DNA of 64,000 nt from Desertibacillus haloalkaliphilus (GCF_019039105.1 NZ_JAHPIV010000016.1:19343-83342), one strand, 5' to 3'; positions 17,776-25,852 are shown, counted from the stretch's first letter. Made by a program: numbers and translations. Notes: generated from the letters alone by a model not told the origin.

Positions 17776-18813
17776 TTAAGGAAAGATCGGTGTAAAATCA
17801 AGACCTGCCTTTTCCTCAGCACCAATCATAACGTTTAAGTTTTGTACCGCTTGACCTGCAGCGCCCTTCATTAAGTTATCAATCACTGATACGACGGTAA
17901 TTCGTCCTGTTCGTTCATCATAAGTGACACCGATGTCACAATAGTTTGATCCGTACACTTCTTTCGTAGAAGGGAATTGACCTTCTTTACGAATACGTAC
18001 AAACGGTGAACCTTGATACTTCTCCTCAAACAGCTTTCGCAGTTGCTGTTCAGTGATCGGCTTTGTTGCTTTACCGTAGATCGTAGCCATAATTCCTCGA
18101 GTCATTGGAACAAGATGAGTACTAAAGGTCACCGTCGAACACGACTCATCCCAAGCCTTCAACCCCTGCTCAATTTCTGGGATATGCTTATGTTGATTTA
18201 CTTTGTAAATCTTAAAATTATCGTTCATTTCACTAAAGTGTGTGACTGCTGAAGGAGAGCGCCCTGCCCCTGTCACCCCAGATTTAGCATCTATAATAAT
18301 TGAATCAGGTTCAACTAACTTTTCTTGAACGAGTGGTGCTAAGCCCAATAGAGTAGCTGTAGGATAACATCCTGGATTTGAAATCAGCTCGGCACCTTTG
18401 ACAGATTCCTTCGCCCATTCGGTTAAACCATAGACCGCCTTATTCAGGACCTCTTCTGTTGCTGGTGTTTCTTTATACCACGTTTCGTATAAAGATGAAT
18501 CTTTTAAACGCAGATCACCAGATAAATCAATAACTTTTAAGCCTTCTGATAGCAATTTTGGTGTGATCGCACTTGAAATCCCAGGTGGTGTTGATAAAAA
18601 TACGATATCAGCTTTTTGTCCGATTAAAACTGGATCAATGTCTTCTAACTGCTGCGTTGCAAGTCCTTGTAGATGCGGATAACTTTCATCCATCGCTACA
18701 CCTTGCTGTGATGATGAGTGAACTGATGAAAGTTCAACCTCAGGGTGATTGTGTAATAATCGTATTAAGTCTGCTCCTCCATAACCCGTTGCTCCAATAA
18801 TTGCTGCATTCAT
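17776..18813 (-). CDS. argC: N-acetyl-gamma-glutamyl-phosphate reductase
   Basis: 345 residues, NADPH-dependent. Rossmann motif AAIIGATGYGGADLIRLL at the start; catalytic Cys in SNPGCYPTATLLGLAPL (about 148); conserved His in VNQHKHIPEI. First gene of the arginine operon. The start at 18813 follows GAAGGGGAGC; the longer frame to 18849 would overlap the leader. A 109-base gap separates it from argJ. That gap is gene-free and holds a low-complexity stretch that looks unlike its neighbours. Confidence 0.95.
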   Translation of the reverse strand: MNAAIIGATGYGGADLIRLLHNHPEVELSSVHSSSQQGVAMDESYPHLQGLATQQLEDIDPVLIGQKADIVFLSTPPGISSAITPKLLSEGLKVIDLSGDLRLKDSSLYETWYKETPATEEVLNKAVYGLTEWAKESVKGAELISNPGCYPTATLLGLAPLVQEKLVEPDSIIIDAKSGVTGAGRSPSAVTHFSEMNDNFKIYKVNQHKHIPEIEQGLKAWDESCSTVTFSTHLVPMTRGIMATIYGKATKPITEQQLRKLFEEKYQGSPFVRIRKEGQFPSTKEVYGSNYCDIGVTYDERTGRITVVSVIDNLMKGAAGQAVQNLNVMIGAEEKAGLDFTPIFP

Positions 18814-18862
18814 GATCTGCTCCCCTTCCTCGTTTCTTCCACGTATCATTTATGTTGTGTCT

Positions 18863-18891
18863 ATTATAATGATGAATAAAAATAAATGCAA
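18863..18891 (-). promoter_or_regulatory. argC operon promoter with ARG box in the spacer
   Basis: Minus strand: -35 TTGCAT (18886-18891), 17-base spacer, -10 TATAAT (18863-18868). The spacer contains ATGAATAAAAATAAATG (plus strand 18872 onward), the AhrC/ArgR operator core. Binding there would block RNA polymerase, the standard arginine repression design. Confidence 0.8.
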
Positions 18892-19001
18892 CTGTATTTT
18901 TATTTTTTGTTTAAATTTTCATTAAAGGCTAATAACTTCGCAATCCTTTATTGTGCCTTCACAGGTTTAGGTGGAAGAGCCATCACCTACTGCCCGTAAA
19001 T

Positions 19002-19040
19002 AAAAATAACCTCCCTTCATTAATTATGCAGAGAGGTTAT
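19002..19040 (-). terminator. Terminator of the cstA-type gene
   Basis: ATAACCTC / GAGGTTAT stem (19006-19013 with 19033-19040) followed on the minus strand by a T-rich run (TTTTTATTTA), 60 bases past the stop. Confidence 0.75.
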
Positions 19041-19100
19041 CTACGTTTCCCTATAAATATCATAAATTAAACAGACAAAGCTTATTGTTTTTACAACTTT

Positions 19101-20534
19101 TTATGCAGCTCGATCGCTTTCTTCTTCCTTATTCTTATCGTTCTTACTAATAATACGTAAGTACCAAACGAGTACGATAACCGTTATACTTACACCAATC
19201 AAGACTGACGTTTGATAAGGAAGCTGAAACCCTTCAGGTGCATAGAAAATATACGTACCACAAACCGCTGTCATAAACAGAGCTGGGAGCCCACAAATCC
19301 AGTGCAGTCGTCCCTTTTTAAGCAAATACACAGCCCCTGTCCAGAGCATAACTGTTGCTACCACTTGATTTGTCCAACCGACATAACGCCATAAAAACGA
19401 ATAATCAATTTGTGCTAAATAAAAGGTTGGAATGACCACAGGGATTGCCATTAACATTTTAAACCCTTTACTTTCTTTCTTCGTCACAACCTGTAGCAAT
19501 TCAACAAGCATCATCCGTGATGAACGTAGCGCTGTATCACCGGTGGTTATCGGTAAAATAATCACTCCTAATATGGCTAAAATTCCACCTAAAACACCTA
19601 ACATCGATGTTGAAATTTCATTAACAACACCTGCAGGGCCGCCTGATGCTAACGCCTCACCTAATCCGCCTGTCCCAGCAAAGAACGTCATCGCAGCGGC
19701 TGCCCATATCATTGCGATCACTGCTTCACCAATCATTGCGCCATAAAAGACCTTACGACCATCCGACTCTTTCTTAAGTGTGCGCGCGATGACCGGACTT
19801 TGTGTTGCATGAAACCCAGAGATCGCACCACAGGAAATCGTCACCATTAATAGCGGCCAAATTGGAATCTCTTCAGGGTGTAAATTATCCAGTGTCAGAT
19901 TTGGAATCGGCTGATCTTGAAACAGAAGACCAATTCCAATCGCTGTTGCCATAAATATTAAGACACCACCGAAAATTGGATAAATTCTACCGATCACTTT
20001 GTTAATCGGTAATAACGCCGCAAGTAAAAAATAAGCAAAAATAATAAATAAAGCATTCATAAAACTTAAAGATGTCACTTCAGCTAACAGTTCGGCGGGT
20101 CCTGCCGTAAATGCTGCAGCTACTAAAATCATCAGTACGATTGAAACTAGATTTATAATCACTTTCATTGGCTTGCCTAGGTAGCGTCCAACGATTGATG
20201 GATACTGCTCACCGTTATGTCTAACTGATAGCATTCCTGAAAAATAATCATGGACGGCGCCGGCAAAGATGGCTCCAATAACGATCCAAATAAACGCTAC
20301 TGGTCCATACAACGCACCTAAAATCGCCCCAAAAATTGGCCCTAACCCCGCTATATTTAATAATTGAATTAAACTACCTTTTATCCAGCTTATCGGCATA
20401 AAATCCATACCATCATTTTTCGTATTCGCAGGCGTCGGTCGATTGTCATCAATGATAAATACACGCTCTACAAATTTAGAGTAAAAGGCATATCCAAAAA
20501 AGAGTAAAAGTAATGAAAATAAAAACGTAACCAT
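19101..20534 (-). CDS. cstA: CstA-type carbon starvation / peptide or pyruvate transporter
   Basis: 477 residues, wholly hydrophobic with roughly 13-14 membrane segments. The CstA signature is clear in the first third: NIAGLGPIFGAILGALYGP and the segment AGAVHDYFSGMLSVRHNG. Family members import peptides or pyruvate and are induced on carbon limitation; this short form (about 480) is the Bacillus type. AAGGATGG lies 5 bases before ATG 20534, whereas the ATG at 20543 lies within that site. A promoter (TTGTTT-17-TAAAAT) and a cre site lie upstream, consistent with CcpA control. Confidence 0.88.
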   Translation of the reverse strand: MVTFLFSLLLLFFGYAFYSKFVERVFIIDDNRPTPANTKNDGMDFMPISWIKGSLIQLLNIAGLGPIFGAILGALYGPVAFIWIVIGAIFAGAVHDYFSGMLSVRHNGEQYPSIVGRYLGKPMKVIINLVSIVLMILVAAAFTAGPAELLAEVTSLSFMNALFIIFAYFLLAALLPINKVIGRIYPIFGGVLIFMATAIGIGLLFQDQPIPNLTLDNLHPEEIPIWPLLMVTISCGAISGFHATQSPVIARTLKKESDGRKVFYGAMIGEAVIAMIWAAAAMTFFAGTGGLGEALASGGPAGVVNEISTSMLGVLGGILAILGVIILPITTGDTALRSSRMMLVELLQVVTKKESKGFKMLMAIPVVIPTFYLAQIDYSFLWRYVGWTNQVVATVMLWTGAVYLLKKGRLHWICGLPALFMTAVCGTYIFYAPEGFQLPYQTSVLIGVSITVIVLVWYLRIISKNDKNKEEESDRAA

Positions 20535-20568
20535 ATGTACCATCCTTCGCTGTTTTTAAGATGAAATT

Positions 20569-20644
20569 ATTTTACTATCACTTTATTAGAAAAACAATAT
20601 ATTTTCTGAAAAAAATAAATCTTCTTTAAATGAAAGCGTTTTAA
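20569..20644 (-). promoter_or_regulatory. cstA promoter and cre (CcpA) site
   Basis: Minus-strand promoter: -35 TTGTTT (20592-20597), 17-base spacer, -10 TAAAAT (20569-20574). The plus-strand sequence TGAAAGCGTTTTAA (20631-20644) matches the cre consensus TGWAANCGNTNWCA with one mismatch, roughly 75 bases before the likely transcript start. Confidence 0.65.
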
Positions 20645-20766
20645 CAAAAAAGACCTATTATAAAATACTAATTTAAATAACTTCTCTACGAAAATCATCG
20701 ATGAACTTTTTTGAACCACATGCTAAACTAAAAGAAGACATACATTCATATAAGGTGGTGACATGA

Positions 20767-21066
20767 TTGGAGGAGGAAATTAAGAATACAAAAGATAAGA
20801 TGCTGAAGCAGTGGCAAGCTATGCAGTCGAGTTCGATTGATGACTCAGGAGAAGATGCTGATATTTTTGAACGTTTATTTTATATTATGACTGCTGAAAT
20901 TAAAGAGTGGTATAAGCAATTACCATCCAAACCGAAAACACTCGAACAAGCATTTCAATTGCCATTAATTGCTGAAATCGAGGAAGAGTTACCTGCACCA
21001 CTTTTATTAAACTTTGAAACTGAAATTGAAATGATTGTTGAAGGCATTGAAAGAGAAGAGGATTAA
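20767..21066 (+). CDS. Hypothetical acidic protein, 99 residues
   Basis: Not recognised. A soluble, acidic, probably helical protein with a Lys/Gln-rich start, a Trp-containing helix (EIKEWYKQLPSKPKTLEQAF) and a Glu-rich C-terminus. No signal peptide or membrane segment. The TTG start at 20767 sits 7 bases after AAGGTGGTG; an ATG at 20763 in another frame soon stops. A small two-helix membrane protein follows after 21 bases, so the two form a short operon. Confidence 0.7.
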   Translation: MEEEIKNTKDKMLKQWQAMQSSSIDDSGEDADIFERLFYIMTAEIKEWYKQLPSKPKTLEQAFQLPLIAEIEEELPAPLLLNFETEIEMIVEGIEREED

Positions 21067-21087
21067 TGAACGAAGGGAACGAACGTC

Positions 21088-21252
21088 GTGGACTTTTTCA
21101 CATTAGCATTTCTAATTTTTATCGTTTATTTTATTTTTAAGATTGTTTATATTTCACGCTCTACCAAGGTACAAGAAAAGCACAAAAAAATTGCTTACTG
21201 GCTATATGGCTTGATGGTCGTTGCCTTGATTATTGTTTTGTTATTCTTTTAA
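21088..21252 (+). CDS. Small two-helix membrane protein, 54 residues
   Basis: Too short for most gene callers but well supported. A GTG start (21088) follows CGAAGGGAACGAAC; the product begins MDFFTLAFLIFIVYFIFK, has a basic loop (SRSTKVQEKHKKIAYW) and a second membrane segment (LMVVALIIVLLFF) at the C-terminus. Both ends of each helix are marked by aromatic or charged residues. Lies 21 bases after the acidic hypothetical gene, probably the same operon. Function unknown. Confidence 0.65.
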   Translation: MDFFTLAFLIFIVYFIFKIVYISRSTKVQEKHKKIAYWLYGLMVVALIIVLLFF

Positions 21253-21253
21253 C

Positions 21254-21327
21254 GTGCGTATTCAAAAAAGAGAACCAAAAGAGCTGGTCGGCTAAAATCG
21301 CAACGTCCTGTTGCATTTTGAACATCC
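21254..21327 (+). repeat. Dispersed intergenic repeat, copy A
   Basis: Starts GTGCGTATTCAAAAAAGAG and ends TTTTGAACATCC; the ends form an inverted repeat (TTCAAAA/TTTTGAA). A related, shorter copy stands at 24901-24953. Both begin right at the stop of a plus-strand gene. Confidence 0.55.
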
Positions 21328-21335
21328 TTTAAAAG

Positions 21336-21385
21336 AAAGGGGCAGTCTTTAAAGGTTGAACATCACCTTCTAAAGACTGCCCTTT
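21336..21385. terminator. Terminator of the ctaG-sco-redoxin operon
   Basis: Long stem AAAGGGGCAGTCTTTA / TAAAGACTGCCCTTT (one extra G), with a further AAGGT/ACCTT pairing inside the loop; T-rich on both strands (minus TTTCTTTT). Serves converging transcripts. Confidence 0.8.
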
Positions 21386-21398
21386 CTTCTCATCATTA

Positions 21399-21902
21399 TT
21401 AGAATTGTTCTTTAATGATTTCAACCGTTTCCTCAATTTGATCTCCAAAGAAATCATTGATATGTGAATAAACGACTTCACCATTACCATCAATGATACT
21501 AAAGCCACGATGAGAGACACTTTCATTTCTCATATCCGCTTCTTCAATGACAACAAATTCAGGATCGGATAAGAACGAGAATGTAAATTCACCTGCTTCT
21601 TTTAATCTGAGATGATTACTTGCAGAATCAACACTAATCGCATAAATATCAGCGTCGATATCCTCCAATAGATGGAAATTCTCCTGCAGCTCAACTAGCT
21701 GCGCTTGACAAATCCCTCAGCCAATTTCAGTGAAATGAAACAAAACTGTGGCACGCTCTTTATCGGTTAGTGATACGTCCTCACCATACTCATTCACTAG
21801 CGTAAAGTCTGTAGCGTCATCTTGATTACAAGCGGATATCACGGCTAGAAACGCCATCAATGTCATAGCCAAAATAATCTTTTTATACATTGACTTCTTC
21901 AC
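21399..21902 (-). CDS. Thioredoxin-fold lipoprotein with in-frame UGA at the active site: candidate selenoprotein (UxxC)
   Basis: The frame is open from a GTG at 21902 (preceded by GAGAGGTGA) to 21399 except for one TGA at 21717-21719. Upstream half: lipoprotein signal with lipobox VISAC, then an AhpC/TSA-Redoxin start (DFTLVNEYGEDVSL, ATVLFHFTEIG). Downstream half, same frame: GICQAQLVELQENF, the first helix after a CxxC motif, then the rest of the fold (IYAISVDS, FSFLSDPEF, RGFSIIDGNGEVVYSH). The TGA is codon 62 and falls where the first Cys of CxxC belongs, giving UGIC. A 6-bp hairpin with loop AGUUG lies 15-31 bases downstream, as expected of a bacterial SECIS. About 167 residues with Sec. 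The alternative is a single nonsense mutation. Last gene of the ctaG-sco-YtkA operon. Confidence 0.7.
21686..21702 (-). promoter_or_regulatory. bSECIS-like hairpin downstream of the in-frame UGA
   Basis: mRNA bases +15 to +31 after the UGA: GCAGCU-AGUUG-AGCUGC, a perfect 6-bp stem with a 5-base loop. The loop starts 20 bases after UGA and has G at its second position, within the described bacterial SECIS limits (apical loop 16-37 bases away, G among the first two loop bases). Confidence 0.6.
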
Positions 21903-21939
21903 TCTACTTCTCACCTCTCACTTCCCCTAGTCTTAGGGT

Positions 21940-22425
21940 TTAGTGTGCGCCATGGTCCATGCGCTCCAATAATTCAACATCATCTGGAACCGATGTAATT
22001 TCATCAACATCAACATCACCAACAACCAATTGGCTCTTTTCCATGCGATGCTGGTCACATGCCGTTACATGGTAATAGACGTAATATACGCCCTCGTCTT
22101 CAAACGTCCAATCTAACGCATAAAGGCCATCTCCTTGATTTTTGGCATCCTCGATGTGATGGTATTCTCCATTAGCATGCTCCCAAATTTCAAAAACGAC
22201 TTCATAGGCATCGTCAATCGGAATGTTATCATGAGAAACTATAGCTTGTAAAGAAACAGGTTCTGCCTCATCTACGACGTCAGCCTCCTCAGTGATCCAA
22301 CTAAAATCAACTTCAAGCGGTGCTAGCGTATTCTCACATGGTACTGCCGCCTCTTCCTCTGGTTGTGAACATGCAGCTAAAAATACACTCATGAGCAAAA
22401 ATAATATACTACTGAATCTCTTCAT
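21940..22425 (-). CDS. YtkA-like lipoprotein of the oxidase-assembly operon
   Basis: 161 residues. Lipobox LAAC, an acidic linker with a Cys (VPCENTL), then a beta-sandwich YtkA/FixH-like domain (about 55-140) ending in VYYVYYHVTACDQHRM; the Cys-x-x-His-x-Met cluster could bind copper. It ends in an acidic tail with MDHGAH. Gene order ctaG-sco-ytkA-redoxin points to a role in copper delivery to, or thiol control of, the cytochrome oxidase Cu site (inference). AAT-spaced GGGGAGTAATGG precedes the start. Confidence 0.75.
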   Translation of the reverse strand: MKRFSSILFLLMSVFLAACSQPEEEAAVPCENTLAPLEVDFSWITEEADVVDEAEPVSLQAIVSHDNIPIDDAYEVVFEIWEHANGEYHHIEDAKNQGDGLYALDWTFEDEGVYYVYYHVTACDQHRMEKSQLVVGDVDVDEITSVPDDVELLERMDHGAH

Positions 22426-22449
22426 CTTCCATTACTCCCCTTGGATTTT

Positions 22450-23079
22450 TTATTCATTTTTTTCAGCAAGAACCGCTTTAATTTGCTCAGTAATTAATGG
22501 AATATCAATCTCTAGCCCGTTAAATCGATGGATCACTTGTAAATCGTCATCAACGAGGAAAAAACTTGTCCCATGAATGATGTCATTTTCATCAGGGACC
22601 GGCATCACTAGTGATTGAAACGCCTCTTCAGCAAACTCTGTAATTTCTTCATCTGAATACCCCGTTAAGAAATGCCAATTGGCAAAATCAACGCCATAAT
22701 TTTTTCCATATGTTGTTAGTTGCTCTGGGTCATCAAAATCAGGATCAACCGTAAATGACACGATCTCAATATCAATACCTTGATCGGCCAGCTCTTGTTG
22801 TAAAATCATCATATTTGGTGTCATCGTATTACATACAGTTGGACAATTCGTAAAGATCATATTAGCCATCCATACGTTTCCTTCTAAGTCGCTACTACCA
22901 AATGGATCACCATCCTGATTGGTAAACTCAAATTCCGGAACTTCAAGCTCAAGTGATGAGATGTCACTCGTTTCTTGAGAGCCCGACCCGGTTTGATATA
23001 ACCAGCCACAACCAGCTAAGCTACCGACAAACAATAAGACCAGCAACAACACAACATGTTTCACACGGTGTTTATTCAT
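22450..23079 (-). CDS. sco: SCO1/SenC-family copper chaperone lipoprotein
   Basis: 209 residues. Lipobox LAGCG, linker, then the Sco thioredoxin fold: FTNQDGDPFGSSDLEG, the copper-binding NCPTVCNTMTPNM (CxxxC), and the distal His in IIHGTSFFLVDDD. Sco proteins deliver or reduce copper for the CuA centre of cytochrome c oxidase. The start at 23079 follows GGAGGTGG; a longer frame to 23145 would overlap the end of ctaG and has no signal-peptide logic. Lies 31 bases after ctaG. Confidence 0.93.
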   Translation of the reverse strand: MNKHRVKHVVLLLVLLFVGSLAGCGWLYQTGSGSQETSDISSLELEVPEFEFTNQDGDPFGSSDLEGNVWMANMIFTNCPTVCNTMTPNMMILQQELADQGIDIEIVSFTVDPDFDDPEQLTTYGKNYGVDFANWHFLTGYSDEEITEFAEEAFQSLVMPVPDENDIIHGTSFFLVDDDLQVIHRFNGLEIDIPLITEQIKAVLAEKNE

Positions 23080-23110
23080 CCCTTTTCCACCTCCACTTTT
23101 AAGCTGCTTT

Positions 23111-24043
23111 TTACTTTGCACCGTCTTCTGAAACAGGTATGTCACTTATCGTAAGTTCGCCTTTTGACTTCACTTTCTCTTTTGCTAACCATTGCTTAAA
23201 GACGTAGCCAATCGTAAAGCCATATGTTACTTCCTGCATAATTTTCATTAAGACTCCAGCTAATTGCTGGTCCATACGCGTGTCTAATTGACTAAATGCC
23301 TCAGGTCCACTAAATAAATGATAAGGAATGTCTGCCCCTGGTGGTAAACAATAAGACATCACTGTTCCCCATACGTTTGGATCGGTATATGTTGCATAGA
23401 GAGGTTCTCCAGCAAAAATAATAAGTGCACACGCAGGCGTAATTAAAATCCCATTTGCAAAGATATAACCGATTCGACGTAAGTCAGATAATAGAGCTTT
23501 GTTTGGTAACGGTGCAATCATGTGCCACCACATTAAGGTTGAAGCCCCAAGCAGTAAGAACTGATAAACACTGTGTAGAAAAACAGACTGCATTAAAGAA
23601 TCAAACATAAATGGGACATGATAGATCGAAAACAGTCCATTAAATAAAAGCACTCCTATAATTGGACTGAAAATGATTTTCGCTATCCTTTCTGTCGCAG
23701 GGGTGCGGAAGCGTTGGATCATCGCTACTAAAAACCATTTCGGAGTCCCTAAAATAAATAGTGGAACTGCAATAAAATATGCAAACACCATTTGTGTCAT
23801 ATGAAACGTGATCATAATATGACCAATCGTATATAGCGGTCCTCCCCATCCAATATACAAAGCAATAAGTCCAAGTAAAAAGTATACTTTTTGCTTAGCA
23901 CTTACAGGGGCTCCATCTTGAAAACGATGGCGCCATTTTTCAACAAGAGCAAAATAAAGACCAGCAACCAATAGTAGGATCACAATTAATTCAGGGGTCC
24001 ATATCGCTCGAAAACTAAAATTACTAAACACTTGCTCTATCAA
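23111..24043 (-). CDS. ctaG: CtaG, cytochrome c oxidase assembly membrane protein
   Basis: 310 residues with about seven membrane segments, the caa3-type CtaG family: FRAIWTPELIVILLLVAGLYFALVEKW at the start, conserved HMTQMVFAYFIAVPLFILGTPKW (about 90-112), His-rich membrane motifs (YHVPFMFDSLMQSVFLHSVYQ, WWHMIAPLPN). Needed for the caa3 oxidase of Bacillus. First gene of a four-gene minus-strand operon with sco, a YtkA-like gene and the UGA-containing redoxin. The long C-terminal tail is charged and cytoplasmic. Confidence 0.93.
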   Translation of the reverse strand: MIEQVFSNFSFRAIWTPELIVILLLVAGLYFALVEKWRHRFQDGAPVSAKQKVYFLLGLIALYIGWGGPLYTIGHIMITFHMTQMVFAYFIAVPLFILGTPKWFLVAMIQRFRTPATERIAKIIFSPIIGVLLFNGLFSIYHVPFMFDSLMQSVFLHSVYQFLLLGASTLMWWHMIAPLPNKALLSDLRRIGYIFANGILITPACALIIFAGEPLYATYTDPNVWGTVMSYCLPPGADIPYHLFSGPEAFSQLDTRMDQQLAGVLMKIMQEVTYGFTIGYVFKQWLAKEKVKSKGELTISDIPVSEDGAK

Positions 24044-24448
24044 TTTTTACCCTCCCTTTATACTAATCAATGAGCGAGCTTACTTCTAAATTAAACACAC
24101 ATATTGTACTTTATTAACTATAGCATATTTTCTTCCCGTTCCCGCCCGTTTCATATGTGATTTCTGTTGCCTTTTTCCAACAAATTTATGAACAAAATGA
24201 AAATTAGTTCATTATGCCGCATGACAGACCATGAATCTAGTTAACAGTATCGCCGTACGTCTTCACTTTTAATCACTTTCATCACGAGCATCGCTACAGA
24301 AGCAGAATGTTTCCTTCCATTTATGAAATCAAGAAAAGCATATTTTTGCCAAAAACACAGTTCCGTAAATTCCTAGATTCGTTTTCATAAAAAGGTTTTT
24401 TTTAAAGCTAGTATCGAATATACTAGATTTGGATAGGGGGACTTGATA
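24044..24448. other. Intergenic region between divergent ctaG and GNAT gene
   Basis: No gene seen. AT-rich; must hold promoters for both directions. A small dyad CTAGTA-TCGAATA-TACTAG (24408-24426) sits just before the GNAT ribosome site and may be an operator. Confidence 0.4.
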
Positions 24449-24901
24449 ATGGAAATTTATAAAGTACCAAACGATGCTGATCAACCTCTTCGTCTAAAAG
24501 TCGCTGACCTCCTAATGGGACAAATGGAATCCATTGGAAGTGATAATGCCTATGAACTTTTACTAGATGCGATCAATTTAGCCCTTACAGACGGTTCAAC
24601 GGCTCGTATTTTTGTAGTTGAGGATAATGAAACAATCATTGGTGCTGCTTTCTTTAACATCGGTATTAGTCTTGCAAAAGGCGGGTATTACATCTGGCTT
24701 AATGATCTATTTGTTCATAAAGAGCACCGAAATCAGGGGATCGCAAAGAAATTACTTCTCCAAGTCATCTATTGGGCTGAAAATGAAGGAATCAAAGGAA
24801 TTGAGTTAGAAACTGGCATCAGTAATCAAGCAACCAAGAGTCTTTATAATTCTTTAGGTTTTTATGATATTGTTTCCAAACGGTATGGCTTTCAATTTTA
24901 G
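24449..24901 (+). CDS. GNAT-family N-acetyltransferase
   Basis: 150 residues. Acetyl-CoA binding loop VHKEHRNQGIAKKLLLQVIYWA (about 90-111, the R/Q-x-x-G-x-A motif) and the C-terminal pattern ELETGISNQATKSLYNSLGFYDI define the fold. Substrate not predictable. AGGGGG stands 9 bases before ATG 24449; a TTG at 24443 is too close. Monocistronic, divergent from ctaG. Confidence 0.9.
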   Translation: MEIYKVPNDADQPLRLKVADLLMGQMESIGSDNAYELLLDAINLALTDGSTARIFVVEDNETIIGAAFFNIGISLAKGGYYIWLNDLFVHKEHRNQGIAKKLLLQVIYWAENEGIKGIELETGISNQATKSLYNSLGFYDIVSKRYGFQF

Positions 24902-24953
24902 TGCGTGTTCAAAAAGAGGACAAAAAGAGCCAACTCGGACTTCTTAAACATCC
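24901..24953 (+). repeat. Dispersed intergenic repeat, copy B
   Basis: Begins GTGCGTGTTCAAAAAGAGGA at the stop codon of the GNAT gene and ends TTAAACATCC; resembles copy A at 21254-21327 in its first ~30 and last ~10 bases but has a shorter middle. Confidence 0.55.
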
Positions 24954-25249
24954 TGTATTAGCAAACCATTTCCCAGTGAAATCCCGATAATTAAGTATGG
25001 GAGTATCGACGGAATATATTCCTCTAGAACGGCCCGACAATGAGGACAAATACAACCTATAAACTTTTTTAAGGCTATCCTAAAAGGGAAAGATTAATAC
25101 CTTTTAAGACGGCCTTTTTTCTTTGGCCCAAAAACTCCAATAATGTCATTTACACTTCTTTTTTTCCCTTCTTGTTCATAAGATATAAAAAACAGCCAAA
25201 TCGTTTATGTTCTAACTGATCTTAATAACAATAAGAAGGAGTGTACAAT
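24954..25249. other. Gene-free stretch before the next hypothetical gene
   Basis: No gene seen between the dispersed repeat (24901-24953) and the next start. Apart from the terminator at 25071-25122 it holds only AT-rich promoter-like sequence. Confidence 0.4.
25071..25122 (+). terminator. Rho-independent terminator
   Basis: Imperfect stem AAGGC-xx-TC-x-TAAAAGG / CCTTTTA-x-GA-xx-GGCCTT followed by six T residues; about 170 bases past the GNAT gene. Confidence 0.7.
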
Positions 25250-25849
25250 ATGACACCATACTTCTATGAAGCAGAATTTAACAATGTATATATTGAAATA
25301 TCAAAACATGCACTCCACGAATTTATTAAAAAAATGATGGAAGAACAACTATCCTTATTTTGGCGATATGAGGAAGAAAAAATCTTCCTTATCATCGACA
25401 GTGATGATGCGATTCATGAAATTCCCTTTGAACGAAATGAAGAATTCTTGACGTTAAATATCGACCACTTAACCGTCAATGATGAAGTTATTGGCGAGGC
25501 GATTGAGGTTATTATTTCACAATTTAGCGGTGATGGCGTTGTCAAAAAGTTCACTGGTGGTCCCTTGTATATTACATCTTATAAAACAGGGGATATTCAA
25601 TCAATTATAGAAATTGATGGGAGTGAGAAAATTATTATGAATAAACATGGATCAATAATCGAATATAAAGAATACGATCATAACCTCGAGCCGAAAACGA
25701 TCTTTAATATTATGAATATGGAAATCGATTATGAGTTAATGGAATTGCACGAAGCAATTCATGCAAACGACGAACAGGCCGTACGATCTCATAAGAGACG
25801 ACTGAGGAAACTCTTGCATCGCCGCGAAGAAGTAAAACAACTCATCTAA
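25250..25849 (+). CDS. Hypothetical cytoplasmic protein, 199 residues
   Basis: Not recognised. Acidic, soluble, with alternating beta and helical stretches; the first ~150 residues look like a mixed alpha/beta domain (NVYIEISKHALHEFIKKM, IFLIIDSDDAIHEI, YITSYKTGDIQSIIEIDG), and the C-terminal ~45 residues form a charged helix (ELMELHEAIHANDEQ, SHKRRLRKLLHRREEVKQ). No signal or membrane segment. AAGGAG lies 8 bases before ATG 25250; a GTG at 25241 is within that spacing. Single gene followed by a strong hairpin. Confidence 0.75.
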   Translation: MTPYFYEAEFNNVYIEISKHALHEFIKKMMEEQLSLFWRYEEEKIFLIIDSDDAIHEIPFERNEEFLTLNIDHLTVNDEVIGEAIEVIISQFSGDGVVKKFTGGPLYITSYKTGDIQSIIEIDGSEKIIMNKHGSIIEYKEYDHNLEPKTIFNIMNMEIDYELMELHEAIHANDEQAVRSHKRRLRKLLHRREEVKQLI

Positions 25850-25852
25850 TAA

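Noticed and set aside
21717..21719. Treating the redoxin as an ordinary pseudogene split in two short genes
   Set aside because: Both halves are in one frame with no other lesion, the stop is UGA exactly at the catalytic position, and a SECIS-like hairpin follows. Pseudogene status stays possible but is not the preferred reading.
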